Positions 26,101 to 40,237 are shown, counted from the first letter of the stretch. The stretch is DNA of 64,000 bases from Anarhynchus alexandrinus (GCA_008711295.1 VUYV01000100.1:1952295-2016294); one strand, 5' to 3'. Made by a program: numbers and translations. Notes: generated from the sequence alone by a model not told the origin.

Positions 26101-29100
26101 TTGGCCCAAAAGTATTCTTGGCATAAATCCATTACATCTTGCTTTCTGTTTACAGCAAATTCTACTCTCGTGTAGGGGGTCTGATCTGATATGGGATTTA
26201 ACTTACAAGATGTGGGATAAGAGAACAGAAGTTGTTATAAGATACAATTGCTTGGATTGCCAAGACTGACATATTCATCCCTGTGAATGTGTCTCATTTT
26301 CTTTCAGTGCACATACAGCGTGACGAGACAGAGGAAAACTCAAAGACTGAACTTTTATGCTGCAAAGTTGTATTTAATATACAGCCAGCTATAACAAGAG
26401 CTCATCTGGTTTAAAATATTATTTTGACTTTTGTTTGCTTGGAAAAGCACAGGGTTGTTCATATATATCTTCTTCCACATTCCCTTTGCTGAAACAAGGA
26501 CAGATAAATTTCTCTCCAAGAAGCCAATTACCCTCTAACAAAACACAGTATAGAGACAGAAAATATCACTTTGATTCATCCCTGGAAAATAATAGCATAT
26601 CTTCCATTCTGCACCATGATGGAGGTGTATGCCACTATTCCTGGAGGTGATGATAGGCTACTGAGCTTCCTAAGCTGCTTGGACTTCTATCACTCCTTTT
26701 CACACCAGCTCTATTTTTACCTTTTCAGGACTCTGTTGGAATCCAAGAACCCCATTGCTGTGCAAACTACAAACTTCTGCAGTGTTTTTCCTGTTCCCTA
26801 TTGCAATTCCACATACTATTTGATTTCTGCTGATTTTTTTTTTTTTTCATGCTTGTTAGGTCTTACTCCACCATCTTTTCCATTCTTCCCTAAATTTTAA
26901 AGGGTAAATGTCTGCTGCAGGGCTTGGGGATTTAGCCAAAGGCTCCCATTAATGTTAATGGAGATCATATATAAATGTGTGCAGCATAGAGAAATCTTTC
27001 ACTTCATTTTTTTGGTGAAGGGTGATATGAGTGTGATTAATTTATCTTTGATACTATATTAAGAAGGATAAGAATAAAGACGTTTAAATGGCTTCTCATT
27101 TTAATACTCAATAGAAAATATACTGATGCCTGTACTTTGTCTGTATTTACCCATTTTGTCATGTTCATGAGTAGAAAAGTTTTATTTTCACCATTTTCAA
27201 TGATTAATTATTGTAGTGCTGGTTTATCAGACTGAAAGCCTTGAACAATGAAAGTCTCCGATTATTCATAGAAGAAATACAGCAGAAGCGCTATGGAAGC
27301 ACGAGCTATGCTTTTATCCTTCTTTCACACATACATATTGTCTCACTCTGTTCCTCAACTTAGCCCAGAGGGACCTTTCAGTGAATAAGTGGATAATTTC
27401 ATCTCCATGCTTATTTGCTTTTGTGTCCTCACAAGGGGCCAGCTATTGCAAATGGGAACTGGGATTTTTGCTTTGCACAAGTGCCCAGCAATAGCTGTGC
27501 TGGAATCTACTTACTTACTTCATACAGAACTGCCATCAGCTGGCAACAACTGTTGGGTCCAGCTGAGATTCATTTGAAATAATATGCCAAAGTTTGAGGG
27601 ATCTTGTATTCTATTTCCAAGTTTTTCAACAAAATCATTCCCCATAATTATATTAATCTAATACCATGTCTACATTCTGTATTCTTTTCAGGACAGTGTT
27701 TCCAATCTAAACGTTTATGGGCTGACACTAGGAACAGGTCATGCAGAAACTATTATAGATCTGTCTGGCTTTGATGTGGAATCTAGGGCTAATTGCATTT
27801 GACCCCTGCTGCTTTGGGGCAATTCTGCACTGTCCTAGCTCTAAATCCTGATTATTTTCTATTTGTTCCTCAAAAAAAAAAAATCTGTGAAAATGAGAAC
27901 TATGTTGAATTTTGTAATTTTAAAATATGTTTTCTTTTTTAATAGTAATGACAAATAGAATTATTGAGATTTTCCAAGGTATCTCGCTTCAGCCTTACTA
28001 AAACATTTTATTATTTTATTTTTAAGCTTAGTTAGTTAAAACTAGTTTGTCATTGGTAACTGTGAGACCTAGACCTGGCTATGATCATGGCTATGGCATC
28101 TTGTTGCTAGAACATATGCCCAGAAGGAAGACTGAGTCTGCATCCGCGTGCATCCAGATCCCCCTTTTCTCCCTTCCTGGCTCCAGAGAGCCAGGGTGGG
28201 CTGTGGGAACCTGGCCAAGAGGAGGAGCAGTAGCTGATTATAAAAAAGTGTGAGACTGGTTGCAATTAACTCTGAGAGTCATCTGGGCCCGGGTCAGCAG
28301 TAGGAAGATGCTGATTTGTATGAACAATGAAAACATCACCCATGTCTGAATAGTTTTTAAATTCAGTTTACAATTAAAACCCTAAAGATAGCAGCACAGT
28401 AAAAACCTTTTCAATGTCATTGTTTCAGGATTTTTCACCAGAAAATATGCATTGCTGAAAAATAAATGCCAGTCTAGTACTAAGCATCTGACATCCTATT
28501 AGAAATCAAGCTACCTGTGGTTGCTCAGAATCTCCAAAATACAGTCCTTCAGTTTTCTGCTTCAACTAGTTTGTCTACAGTATTTGTCTACCCTACAGAC
28601 AATTTTGGTGCTCGTTCTTGTTTATAACATGCTTTTAAATGTGAAAAGGCACGTAAATCAAGTGTTCCTGAGATGCACGCACTGCTAACAGCTCTTAGTC
28701 TGAAAAACTTCCTGATCTCACTCAGGGCTTGACTGCCGTACCTCTAAGTTTCATTAATTTTTGACAGTCCTTCCTGAGATTAAAATATTGTTTTCTTTAT
28801 ATGACCGCAGTCTCTAAATGGTAGGAATAATAATTTAGCATTTAGAAGACACTGAGATGTTAACATTGTTATGATTATATGATTGAAAATGGGGAATTTC
28901 ATTAAAATATTTGAACAGTTGTTTTTGGAACGTAGTCCTAGTACTAGTTGCCTTTAACTTTTTCTTAAATAGAATTAGAGAATTTTATTTTTCATGTCTA
29001 TTATTCCCATCTGGGTTTTGACTCAATAATTATAATGGGAGCTAATTGAAAATTCTATATTTAGGTTGGCTAGCAATTCCTGTACAAAAAATTACTGTGA

Positions 29101-32100
29101 GCTCTTCTTTCAGAAACTTTCGTGTCTGTGTTATTTACAGCAGACATCTGATATTAGTCAAGAGATAGCCCTATGGCTTTGTCCCAAACAGTTCAGTTTC
29201 TGATTTGCTTGTAATTCAAGGTGTTAAACATTGTAATTTCTGTTCTCTTGCTTATGAGTTCTCTTGCTTATGAATCTCATGCTTGTCAGTATTCTCGGAC
29301 AAAGTACAGACTACACTTTTTCCAATCTGTCAGAAGCTGCTGGTAATGTTCTGAGGACATCCTTCATTTTTGACAGTGGCCACAATAGTTGGGGCAGGGA
29401 TGAAAGCCAGAGTCTTCACAGATATACATCCTTTCCTCCCCATTAGTCCAAGAGGAGGCAGGTGTGCTAAACACCCCATCACTGAGACTGGTGACATACT
29501 TGAGCCCTCCCCATAAACCCCCCCATCTGATGTATGGCCCCATCCTGTTCTGCTAATACTGTCAGTGAAGCCAATGAGACAGGAGCTTCTGCATGGCTCT
29601 GACCACTGAACAGCTAAAGAGTCTCAGTGGCCAAGAGATGAGAGTAAATCTCACACAACAATCTTCATGGGCTAGTTAGAAGCTGTCAGTAATGTATCAT
29701 CCCTCCTGGGGGACTCACATGAACCAGAGCCCGAGTACCCTCGTCAGTAGTCCCATTGCCTGTTCTTACGGGAAAAAAAAGTGGGCAAAAAGAAAACTCC
29801 CTCTTCATTCTCCATGGGGAAACAGTCTGCATGGTCATCAAGATTAATTTCTAGACACCTACGTAGCATCCTTTGAGCAGTTCTTCATGTGCAAAGCATT
29901 ACATACTTCAAGAATTTGTGATGTATATATTGCTTACCCTATAGAGAAACGTTCAGAACTTGTCTTGCAATCCAGCTTTGCTCTGGCAGAACAAAGTAGA
30001 GGAATATGTAGTACTGCTTAGTCCCAGTTGACAAGTCCATCACTAGCCTGGCCACAAAAAATGGGTTACCCTGGGGTCAGATGGGCCAGAGCCAACCGTT
30101 TACCAGAGGCAACCGCTTGGCATCTGCTTACAATTGCTCTCAGATGGCATATGGCTGTGCAGTGGCTGCTACCAGCCAGAAGGGTTTAGAGCAATCCAAA
30201 GTGCCTCTAAATTTTGCAAGTACCAGAGCCACCTTAAAGCAACAGAGCAGGCATTATCGTAGAGCAGAGATCGTCTGAGCGTCGATCATGTGAGATCCTG
30301 GGATTTGCAAACCCTTTGTGGTAGCGTTGTGTGCCTGGTATGCTCAGTAGAGATGTGAGGAGAATACTGATTTTGCACCAGTACCCTTAATACTGGTAGA
30401 AAAATGTTGGAAAGAGCCTTGCAGTCTTTCACATCCTATGTTACAGGCCAGAAAATACGTTTTAAAGCCCATTTTAAGATGAAAAGTCAAAACAATTCTG
30501 GCAGTAGGAATAACATCAGATTCACAAGTAAGAGCAAGTGAATTTATTAAAGGCCCCATGTGAGTCCCCACGTGAGCATGGGAAGTGGAACACTACCCAC
30601 ACTAGATAGGACAACAAATAATGCCTTCGCTCCAAAGACAATTGGGAGTGAGAAAATATTTGTTTTTAAACTCAAACTTGAAACTGATTTGACTCAAAGC
30701 GTGCTTTTTCAGCCATACCAATTGTGCATTTGAAAGATCGTGCTGCTGCTGGGAACACCGGAGAAGAGTGCCAGGGAAAAGAGGGCAAGGGGCATCCGCT
30801 CCCTCTCCCCTTCGCAAGGGTGGGCCAGCAACCAGTAAAGGAAAATTATTCATCCAAGCAGGTGGAAAAATATCTTTTCCTCCCCCATAGGAGACCATCA
30901 AAGCCCTGAAACAAAGATGGTGCAATCAAGAAATTTATTTAATCTCTTTGAACCCCTGGGGGTAGTAACGTACTAGGTAATCCAGGACACTTATCACAGG
31001 TGTATGTTGTTTATATCCAGAATTTGTCTGTTCTGGTTAGAGGCCTTATTGATGTAGAATTCATTTTCTCTGCTTTACATATTTTTGCATTGGTCCCAAT
31101 TATGGTTGTGTGGGGAAGTCTACTTGTAAATATTTTATTTTTAACCATAGGAGATGTTTCGTGATGTGGTCTTCTATACTTTTTGAGTCCTTGACCACTT
31201 TTTTATACCTGATTCCTGAACTCCTGTTCTGCAGTCTTTTCCCAATAAATTATCACTTACCAATGTTTAATAGCAATTTTCCTAATTTCTTTGTTCAACT
31301 TATTATAAGCAAATATATTCAGTTATGAAGTGCCTACTTCCTGGGTATCCAGTGCTCCTTCTTTGGTACCTAGCATCCCCAAACCCAGACATTTAATTAA
31401 AAGGAAGCATTGGAAACAAGTGTTTTATTAAAATCAGTAGGTCAAGAGATTCTTTGCACATTCGGCTCTCAGCAGGGGGGTGTCTGCTGGATATTATTAT
31501 AGTTACAGCTGAAATGAAGTTAGACTGAACTTAATGAACTGGCCTAGCTGCATGTCTGGGTTTTTATAGGTTTTCTAATGTTCATTGTTTTCTTAATTAT
31601 CCATTTACTGTTTTTCTATTGGACTGGAGCTTCATTACTTTATGTTTCTACTAGAGAGATGAAAAGTCATTTAGCAGAAAAGTACATTTACTGTAAGTGC
31701 TAAATGTTCTTATTATCTCCTATGGGAAGAGCCTGGACATCCTTAAATCCATTTATTTAGCACAGAAGACCTCTTGCAAGAAAAATGGATTTATTTTCTA
31801 TGCTCTTTTCATTGATACCATTTTGGAAAAACATCAGCACAGTAAAGGAAACAAAAAGTTCAGTTCACAAATCTAAGGGGAACTTAGCTGGAGCTGCTGG
31901 AGACTCAATTACTTTGATATTTAAGAGGGAGGAAAAAAACCCTTAGAAATTCTGTTTTGAACAATTAAGAATCAAAGAAGTATTCAGTTTCCAACCAAAT
32001 ACAGTCCTTTCAAAAATCCAGATACTATTTAATTCATGTAAGTCACGGGAGGGAGAGAACAGCAGTCAGAAGCCAGTCCGCCCTTGCTGAAATCCACAGA

Positions 32101-33090
32101 AACCTCCTGGAGCCGACTGTGCTTCCCCCTGGGGAGTGGGGAGATGAGGGAGAAAGAATGTACAACAGCTGCCCAGAAGAAAGAGAGGGAAAGAAATGGT
32201 GGAAGTACAGATATGTGTGTCTCTGTGTCTGTGGGTATGAACTTAGTTTATTTTTACAGAACAGAATAGAGGAAAGAATATCCAGTACATGGTTCTGGTT
32301 GGGTTTTTCCTTGGCGTTTCACTGATACCAATGATATCTTCATTGAGACAGGTTGGGCGGGAGGGAGAAGAAGAAGAAGAAAAAAAACCAACTAACCGAC
32401 AGCAAATAAAAAAACATTGATTTTGCAGAAAGATGTGAGGATAAAAGTAAAAAAAAGAACAAAGCCTGGAATAAGTTAAAGTTTCGGCTGTCGATCATTA
32501 GCAAAGCTGTTGTAACATGCAGTGGTGTTTTTATCTTTACGTCAAATTAAATTAAACCATTGCTGCTAGATTTTACGCAGTGCATGATGGTGCATTGCAT
32601 CACCAGATGAAACTTTGGGATAAATTTTCATTTTGAAAAGTGAATTAGACACTTAAATATCCTATGAAACCGATGGAGCCCATTATCTTGTTTGTTATTC
32701 AGGTCTTTAAAAAAATCCCCCGATGCAGCAATAATTGCATGCCTGAATCAACTGACTTCATGTAAAACAAAGTTTCAGATACTTTCTTCAAAATATTTCT
32801 CTCAAGCCTATTATACTTAGTGTCATTCAGAACAGTCCCAAGAAACTTGGAGAAAATTGCCTTTTTGCTTTTTTTTTCCTAACGCACTGAAAGCACTCTC
32901 TTGCAGTTTTTATGTCCTTGTCATTCCACAAAGTATTAACTGTGTTTTTCTAGTGAGCTGCCATTGTTAGCAATATAACTATTGCATAAGCTGCAGAGCC
33001 GTATATCTCGAATTATAAAGTGGGATGGAGAAATCAAGTGATGTGATTGGCATTCCATGCAGTTAACAGAATATAGCACTGTAAGTGGCG
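23106..33090. other. Intronic DNA, no gene seen
   Basis: AT-rich unique sequence with a C10 tract near 25959-25968 and T runs near 23289 and 26835. A short piece at 26934-26985 (CTCCCATTAATGTTAATGGA core) may be another palindromic-repeat remnant. Open frames are all below 110 codons and unrecognised. Slightly GC-richer DNA at 28050-28300 and 29450-29800 shows no exon or repeat that I can name. Confidence 0.5.
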
Positions 33091-33173
33091 ATGTTGCGTC
33101 CAGCCCTCCAGGCTCATTGACTTCAGTAACTCTGCCTACTCATGTGCATAAAAACTCTTTCAAGATCACACCC
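33091..33173. repeat. Remnant of palindromic amniote repeat
   Basis: It contains CTCATTGACTTCAGTAACTC followed by CTACTCATGTGCATAA and AGATCACACCC. This is the same order as the core, the ACTACTCATGTGAGTAA segment and the GCAGGATCGGGCCC end of the bird/reptile element as I remember it. The match is from recall, so the family assignment is tentative. Confidence 0.45.
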
Positions 33174-33244
33174 AAGGTTAAATCATGGGAACTTGGAAAT
33201 GGGAAACTTTAAAAAATACTTCTGAAAATAAAACAAAGGGCCAA

Positions 33245-33302
33245 CTGAAACTAATGGGAAATTTTCCTTTGACTTCAAAGGCAGTAGAATAGCATCAGAG
33301 CC
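33245..33302. repeat. Remnant of palindromic amniote repeat
   Basis: CTGAAACTAATGGGAAATTT, then CCTTTGACTTCAAAGG, then a CAGTAGAATAGCATCAGAGCC end. This closely follows the remembered pattern of a CACTGAAGTCAATGGG block, a CATTGACTTCAATGGG block and an AGGATCAGGCC end. It lies only 70 bases from the copy at 33091-33173, so both may come from one composite or nested insertion. Confidence 0.5.
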
Positions 33303-35949
33303 ATGAAGCTTCATACATGGGAAAGGAATCCATGACTATGATTTTGTACTAGTTTCTCAAAATTGTACTTTTATTATAGACTACATTCTTTTATCAATTT
33401 TAATAATTTCTGGCTTCTCTTGAAATAAAGCATATAGTCTTGTAGCCTAGTGCAAATAAAGCTATGTCCCCATCAAAAATATAAAATAAATATGAGAAGT
33501 ATTATAGAACTTGAATATTTAAAATTAAGCAATAAAATAACTATCATTCATGGTAAAGTCTGTTTTGTAGTCTAGTAACAATACCTATGCTAATTTTGTT
33601 GAGAAAGTGTACAGGACTAGATGTTATTCTAATCTATTACCATACAACATTGAAAAGAAGGTCAAAATGGGGGCTTTTTTTTGTTGTTTTTTAGGAGAGG
33701 AAGAACATTCAGATTCTCAAATTTCATTACCAGATTGTGGCACCAGTTTTAAAAAATAAATATTTCTCCATAAATCTTAGATAAGTGTGGAACCGAACCT
33801 GGAAAAAAACTTTGTAAGGTGCTAAGAATTATACAGCTCCTTTGTACTCATTTCTTAAAATGTCCATGTAATCCCTTAGTCAGCCTTGGGTTTGAAATGT
33901 CAAAATATTGTACAGTATGTTCTCTGCCGGACAAGCACAATAAAATGGCTTGTTTTCATCAACCGAGAATTTGGCCCTGGAAGCAGAAATGCCTGAAAAC
34001 TGCAGAGATGCATTTGCATTCCTTTTTTCTTGGTGTTTGGGCACATTTGTGTGAGTTTTGAGAAGGCTTTGAAAAGCGAATTGTAAGCTGTTGTGTTGAG
34101 TTCATCTTATATATCTTTCTATAAGCATATCTACCAGAAAATCATTATGAGCACTGAACGTGAAACCAGAAGCTCTCCATATGACTAATGTGACCAACTG
34201 CAAAATATAAGGACACTTTCAATAATAAGCCATGTCATTACTGTAATTTACAGAATATTTTATTGTATAATTCCAAATAATTAATATACTTTAGAAAATA
34301 ATGATATTTGAATCAAGAGCACTCCAAGAACAGAATAAAAGGTGATATTGTCAGTTAGCTATTGCGATTTTTTTGTCTCGGTTTGAAGACTAAGATGGCT
34401 CATTTGATCCTATGTCAATAAAAGTGCAAGAAATTTAATTTTGGCACAAAGTTGCCTGTGTGGTATTGTTGAATCAAGAGATTGGGGCTAGTCAGCCTAT
34501 GTGGAACACCCTGGCATTACCAAGATGAGGTATATTTTTGCTCATGAAGTAAAATAATTGCCATGAGTTCTACTATGTCTCCTTCAGGCTACATTAAAAC
34601 TTGGATGCCATAAAATCTACAGTTTAATTCACGTGGGTCTCCATATTCCAGGGTTGTATTTGCTTTCTGGTGTGCATAGTTGACACAGTATTTGAAGCTA
34701 TTCTTTTTGGCTTTGACTCCGCAGTGCCATTCAAAAACCACAAAGACAAATTCCCTCCACAGTTCAGAAAAGGCAGACTTGCAACTTTTCAGCATTTAAA
34801 AGGACTTTTGTCACCCACTGCCAGAGCGACAAGGTAAAACCAGCATGGTCACTTTAATAGTTGGTACTTAAAACAAAGATGGATTTGAATAGTTGCTGTG
34901 GCCTTCGGCAGCGTGTGTTTGTGCTGTTCTGTCACACAGCACAATAGTTTTCAAGCTGTTTTAACCACAGCATCAGGGGAAGCTGTGTACTTGTTTCCTT
35001 GTAAATCATACTGTCCATTTACATGCTTTCAATAAACAAAAGAATTTCTGCAAGTGCTTTCATTAAATTGAGTTCCCCGCTGTGACACCAGTCTTCTTCC
35101 CTAGACTTGCACTGAGTGACTGTCTGAGGTTGGTAGTAAAGGCTGAAGGGAAAAAACCAAACCAAAATAACAAAGCTGGAACAGTCAAACCTCAGGCCAT
35201 TAAGGGCCAGGTCTTCAAAGCTGGATGTCTAAGCGGAGAGAACATGTGGTTTCATTGATTGAATGCAGACTAGGAGACAGGAACTTGTAACTTTTAATTT
35301 TACTTGCGCTCCCGTCTCACTTTGCAACCCTTAAGCAACTTTATTTAACTCTGAGGAAGATCTAGCATTGCCTTTTTTAGAGTTGCAACACCAATCCCAA
35401 AGGCCAAGGGAGACTTAAGACACACTTTGAGTTGTCGTCATCCTGGGCGGTTCCAAGGGTGCAAGAAGACCTCCTGAAGGAAGCTCAGAATAACCTCCCA
35501 ATGTAGTACGCTTACGTAAGATCCTAAAGCCCTCGGTCTTACTCCCTTATATCCCATACACTGGGTCTTATCCTGCATTTCTTGGAAAAGGCTGAGCTGC
35601 TTTTGATATTGGCTGTGCCAAAGCAGTTTCCTCTGAGGAGACTGAAGGTTTTCTGTAGTTCCTATATTCTGCCACACCACTGTATGCAGTCCACAGCTGA
35701 ACCCAAAATACACAGGCACGATGTCTCGCTTTCTCAATCTGAAAAATAAAAATGTTTTTTGAATTCCAGGAGGAAGCTAATAATGCTTGTCATGCCGTGA
35801 TTTTGCAAGGGATGGTTAGCTAACCCTGGGAACGAAAGCAGCTGGAGCTCAAAGCCTTATCTCCCAGGAGAAAACGGGAAGGGCCACGAAAGGATTCACA
35901 GCAGGAAGAACGTACACCAGCTCCTAGCTAACGTATTACCTTTCAGTGA
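33303..35949. other. Intronic DNA, no gene seen
   Basis: Unique AT-rich sequence to about 35780, then a GC-richer patch leading into the CR1-like tail. A short GGGCCAGGTCTTCAAAGC match at 35204-35221 resembles the end of an amniote interspersed repeat but is too short to assign. Confidence 0.5.
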
Positions 35950-36022
35950 CAGGGCTGCCTGCGGTAGCCGGGGTCTGGACTCCGTGACCCAGGAGGTCAG
36001 TCCCAGTCCTGCATTCCCGTAA
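35950..36022 (+). mobile_element. Probable CR1-like LINE 3' tail, diverged
   Basis: GGACTCCGTGACCCAGGAGG followed by TCAGTCCCAGTCCTGCATTC matches, base by base with few changes, the CR1 3' end pattern GGACTAGATGACCCAGGAGGTCCCTTCCAGCCCTGCATTTCT. The upstream limit is unclear. The GC-richer DNA back to about 35780 may be more of the same element. Confidence 0.45.
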
Positions 36023-38992
36023 CACACAAACAAACCAGGGAATTAGCCCGTCTCCTGTGGCAGCCATCTAGTCAGAAACACGGGCAGTGTTGCTGTTCCA
36101 GGGCACAGCTCTCAAATCCCAAGCTGACATGTGTAAATGAGCACTGGGGTGAATATAATTAACTGTATCTTGTATTGCCGAAAAATACCTTCACAGAGCC
36201 AGCACATAAGCGTATGATGCCTGGTCTTTTGAATCCTTATTTTGAGGATGGAAATCCAAAACCTGACAAGTTTAAAAAAAAAAAGTATCAGAAAAGGAAA
36301 ATTTCCTGTCTTTCTGCCACGACACTGGCTCAATGAAGCCTGTGGTACTGCCACAAACCTGGTTTCTTTTCCTGTTGAACACAAGCCAGCAGAGGACACT
36401 TTATCTTGTTTATTTTCATCACTTTTGTAGTTATCTGGGACAGCCTACACACGCAACTTGATGGACAATGCTGGTTCTGGGTGCTTGGCTTCGTTTTACC
36501 TTCTGTTATGCTCAGGAGAGATAGAGTTATCATAAATATTCGAGTGGGAAGCCAGGTGGGATAACTGGATTAATCAATCGTATTTACTTAATGCTCACAT
36601 TGAGTTTGAGAAACACATCCACTGTTTTTATGCCTGATTATAGGTTCTGACGTGCAACCTTGCCACTTCTGATTTTATTGTGAATCTTAAGATATTTGGC
36701 ATTTCTTTTATGACTCCTTCTCCTGGAACCTGTGGGTCCAGATGAACTTGGGCTTTTCTTTCCTAAGATGCAAGACTTTGTGATCATAGGGATGTGAATA
36801 GTGCTTGCAAATGTCAATGCTAATGACTTTCCAGGCCACCACAGTGCTTCTTAGAATAAGAACTTATTTCAGCAGTTAAACACCACCATTTAAAGCTTCT
36901 CTGAGCATTCCATTTGCCATACATTAGGAGGATGGTCTCATTTTCAATCCTGTCTTTATCTACTACTTCAAACAGGAAGGTGGTTTTCACCCAAAGGGCT
37001 TGTTAGAGAAAAAACAGCGTCTACAAGGAAGAGGGCCTGAAAAGTAGAGTTTTTTCTATCAGTGGAGTGACACTAGTCTCTCCAAGCACCCCTTTTAGAG
37101 GTATGCCTGACTGCTCCTAGCTCAGTAATTAATCAAAAGTTTGGTGCTGGAGTCAGGAAAGAGAAATAAGACTGTCTTACGTGCAACTGCCTCCTCTTCA
37201 CACCATTTCAGACTCTACTTCACCTAAGGAATAGCCTTAAGTTGCCACTTCATTTTTCAGCATACTCATCACCCATTCTAATGACTGATGGCTGGACACT
37301 ACTGACCGAGTCTGGATTAGAAAGGGCGATCAGAAGGTGAATAATGACAAGACATACACAGTGACAGGTATGACTCTGCCCAACAGATCGTGGGATATAA
37401 TTATCCTTTAGCAATAAAGCAGTGTTTGAACCTTCATGGCTGTGTTAACACTGTAAGATCATGTTCACTATGTCCTGTAGTAGCCAATGCAAAAGCCGAG
37501 CTGACTCTCTCAGAGATACTGCAAATACAGCATGGAAAGGAAATTGTCATTTGTGATCACAAATTTGTAACTGAATTTTTTAGAGAAGGAGAAAATAAAC
37601 AAGTCTTGTTTGCTGTTATCAAACTTTTACTGACTGCCACTACCATAGCTGTCGAGACCATATCTGGAATTTATTTTATTTACTTTAGCACATTCAAACA
37701 GCAGAACAATAATGATAGATTAGTAAAAAAAAACTGTTAAAAATGTGATTGTTATTACTTAGATAATAATGGCAGAGAGGAGTGGAAGTTTTTGAAATGT
37801 TCATCCACCAAAAGGGGAGAGGGATTGATCAGGATGGGTGCTGAGCTATTACTAGTGATGATGGGATGAAATTGAGTGTGGGATCAGAAGAGACAAAGGT
37901 GTGGATATCCTCTGCTTTTGTTTCTTTTTATCACTATATTTATTTGGAAATGTTATTTGTCAAAAGTATAAAATTTAGAGCAAACATTTTTCCCAAACTC
38001 TCTTCACACTGAAGCACAACCAAAGTTATGGATTCTATAGGATAGTGAAAGATAAGACTCTCTCAAAATGTGTTATCTCAAAGGAGGTGAAGTGAGCTTG
38101 TGAGCAAGTCCTTCTTACAAAGGACTCTGTTCCACAATCTTCCCAGCAGTCAAAAAGGAAAAGACATAACCTAGCAAGTTCACAGACTTTATTTAGACTT
38201 TATATAGTGGCTGGTCTAATGACCTCTTTCACGAAAGTTTGGTCAGGATACTGAGAAGAAAGATCCCATCTATATCATACAAAGAATACAAATGGAATTG
38301 AAAAAAAGACTTTAATGATGTTTCTGCAAAACTTAGAGAAATAAGAATTACAGACGTGTTCAAACTGAAACGCTAGATTCAAAACCGTCTGAGCATCAAG
38401 GCAGCGCAAATCTATATACAGACATTGTGGCTTGGCTTTTTCGCTACAGGAAAAGTTCAGGGGTCATTGAAGAGAAGAGTCCAAAACATGATGATACGTT
38501 TCAGTTCCTTCTGCGGTCACTACTTCACTCTGCAAAGTTTCTTCTAAAGCTAAAGCAGGACATTGCTATTTAGGGAACTAGAACTCACTGTAGCCCTGCG
38601 AGCACATTTTTGCATCATGGTTTTACCATTTTATTTTTGCTTTCGCTTTAAAAACTCATGGCCTCAAAAGCAGAATAGGGCAGTGAAGACTCCCTTTTCC
38701 TTTTTTGTTGCATCTGGAACGCTCAGGAGTAAATAACAATTGCTTAAGATTACATTATTTGGTCAGTTTAGGTTTAATACTATATTTATGGTCATTAGCA
38801 GCTATCTAGAATTTCAAAATGCAGATTTTGTGCTGTGTCGATGACTTTTGAGCTATCAGATACATTACAGGATCACACCATATTTAATTTCTGACTCAAA
38901 TATTCTGCAAGTGTAATGGGCAGGTCCATGCATGCTACGTTTCCACTGTTGTGCTCAGTCCCTAGTTCTGACCGTAAAGGGTGACCCACTAA
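36023..38992. other. Intronic DNA, no gene seen
   Basis: Unique AT-rich sequence. An open frame at 37390-37740 (116 codons) lacks a conventional ATG at its start and matches nothing I know. Confidence 0.5.
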
Positions 38993-39330
38993 AACGTAAG
39001 AAACTCCCAATTGGAACAGGCCAGCAGTCCATCTAGCTCAGTGTTTTTTCCCCAACAAAGGCAAGAAATTGTTGGAGTTGCTTTTTGCCATCCATTTTCC
39101 CCCTGCATGACCCCAGCAGTGCCTGAAATGGTGGAACTAGGCATATTAGAGGGTACATGCCTTCCTCTTCTCTTTACGGGAACCTGTTTAAAGACCATGA
39201 AATTGTGGAATCCTTTTTTGAACCTGCCAAAACTCTCTGCTCCACAGACACCTGTGGCATCAAATTTCACTTCGCTATCTGCTGTGTAGAAGAGTACTTT
39301 GTATTATCTGTTATAAACAGATATCTTAAT
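38993..39330 (-). mobile_element. Ancient CR1/L3-like LINE fragment, minus strand
   Basis: CAGTCCATCTAGCTCAGTGT at the left, CCTTTTTTGAACCTGCCAAA, CTCCACAGACACCTGTGGCA and GCTGTGTAGAAGAGTACTTT follow in order the reverse complement of a CR1/L3-type 3' region widespread in turtles, crocodilians and birds. The minus-strand translation is broken. Orientation is inferred by analogy with CR1, where the segment encoding FFTxRVVKHWN lies in the corresponding place. The divergence suggests an insertion older than birds. Confidence 0.55.
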
Positions 39331-40217
39331 AATTTTCATGAATCTCAGTGGCTCTTGGTATTAAAAATCTGATTTTCATACAGGAGTTTTCCTAATTCAG
39401 TGCTTATTGTAGGGCAGTGGGAGTCAGGAGCTTCCCAGGTGAAGACTGGTGCCTGTGAATTTACAGGTAATTTGCTACAGGTACCGGTGCAAATCACCTT
39501 AAATTTTCTTTTGTTATAGTGTAACTCAAAGATTTGTGGGAAATGAACTCAGAAAGTTACCAGAACAGCCACAGTGAATGTGTTTAAACATTCAGTGCTT
39601 AGTCAGTCCTTATCTGTGCTTCAGAAATAGCTGGTTATTAGTAAAAATAATGAACACTATTGCTTTGGCAAGCCTCCCTCCTTCATATAAACCCTACACA
39701 GAAGATCTGAGTAAAGTTTTTGGGGGGAGGAGGGTTAACGCTTAAAATATTTGCAGTGAAAGTGGAAACATGCTTTTTTTCTCTTGAATACAAGATGGGT
39801 TTCTGCTTCACTGGAACAGAGGAGGGCAATATCTCCCAAGAGGCTCAAAAGCCTTGAAGATAATTGCTGCCAGGGTGGGTTAGTTTAAGCCCGTGTTTGG
39901 ATGGAGCATGTGGCAGTATCTCTCAGGATGTATGGTATTAGGAAATGCAGTTCGTTTTGATTGAGCTAGCAAGGAAAGGATTTCCAAAATAATATTATAC
40001 AGTAAACAAACTCCACTGCTGTGGGCTGAGCTCATTCAAGCTCTTAGGAATCAGTAAGTCTGTTATCCTCTGGAATAGCTGCAACTGTTTCATTTTCTGT
40101 CCTTTATTATTTCACACCCCTTTTGAATTAAGGTCAGCTATTACTATAATGGGTCAAAGATGCCTTGATAGATCTGGAGTGAAATGTCTGATAAATTCCT
40201 GCCAAATCCAATCTGAA

Positions 40218-40237
40218 GGGGGGGGTGTGTGTGTGTG
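40218..40237. repeat. G-run and (GT)n
   Basis: Eight G followed by six GT units, the same arrangement as at 917-950. Simple sequence. Confidence 0.85.

Noticed and set aside
37390..37740. 116-codon open frame with hydrophobic stretches
   Set aside because: It starts at GTG without a good ATG and matches no family I know. The hydrophobicity reflects T-rich sequence.
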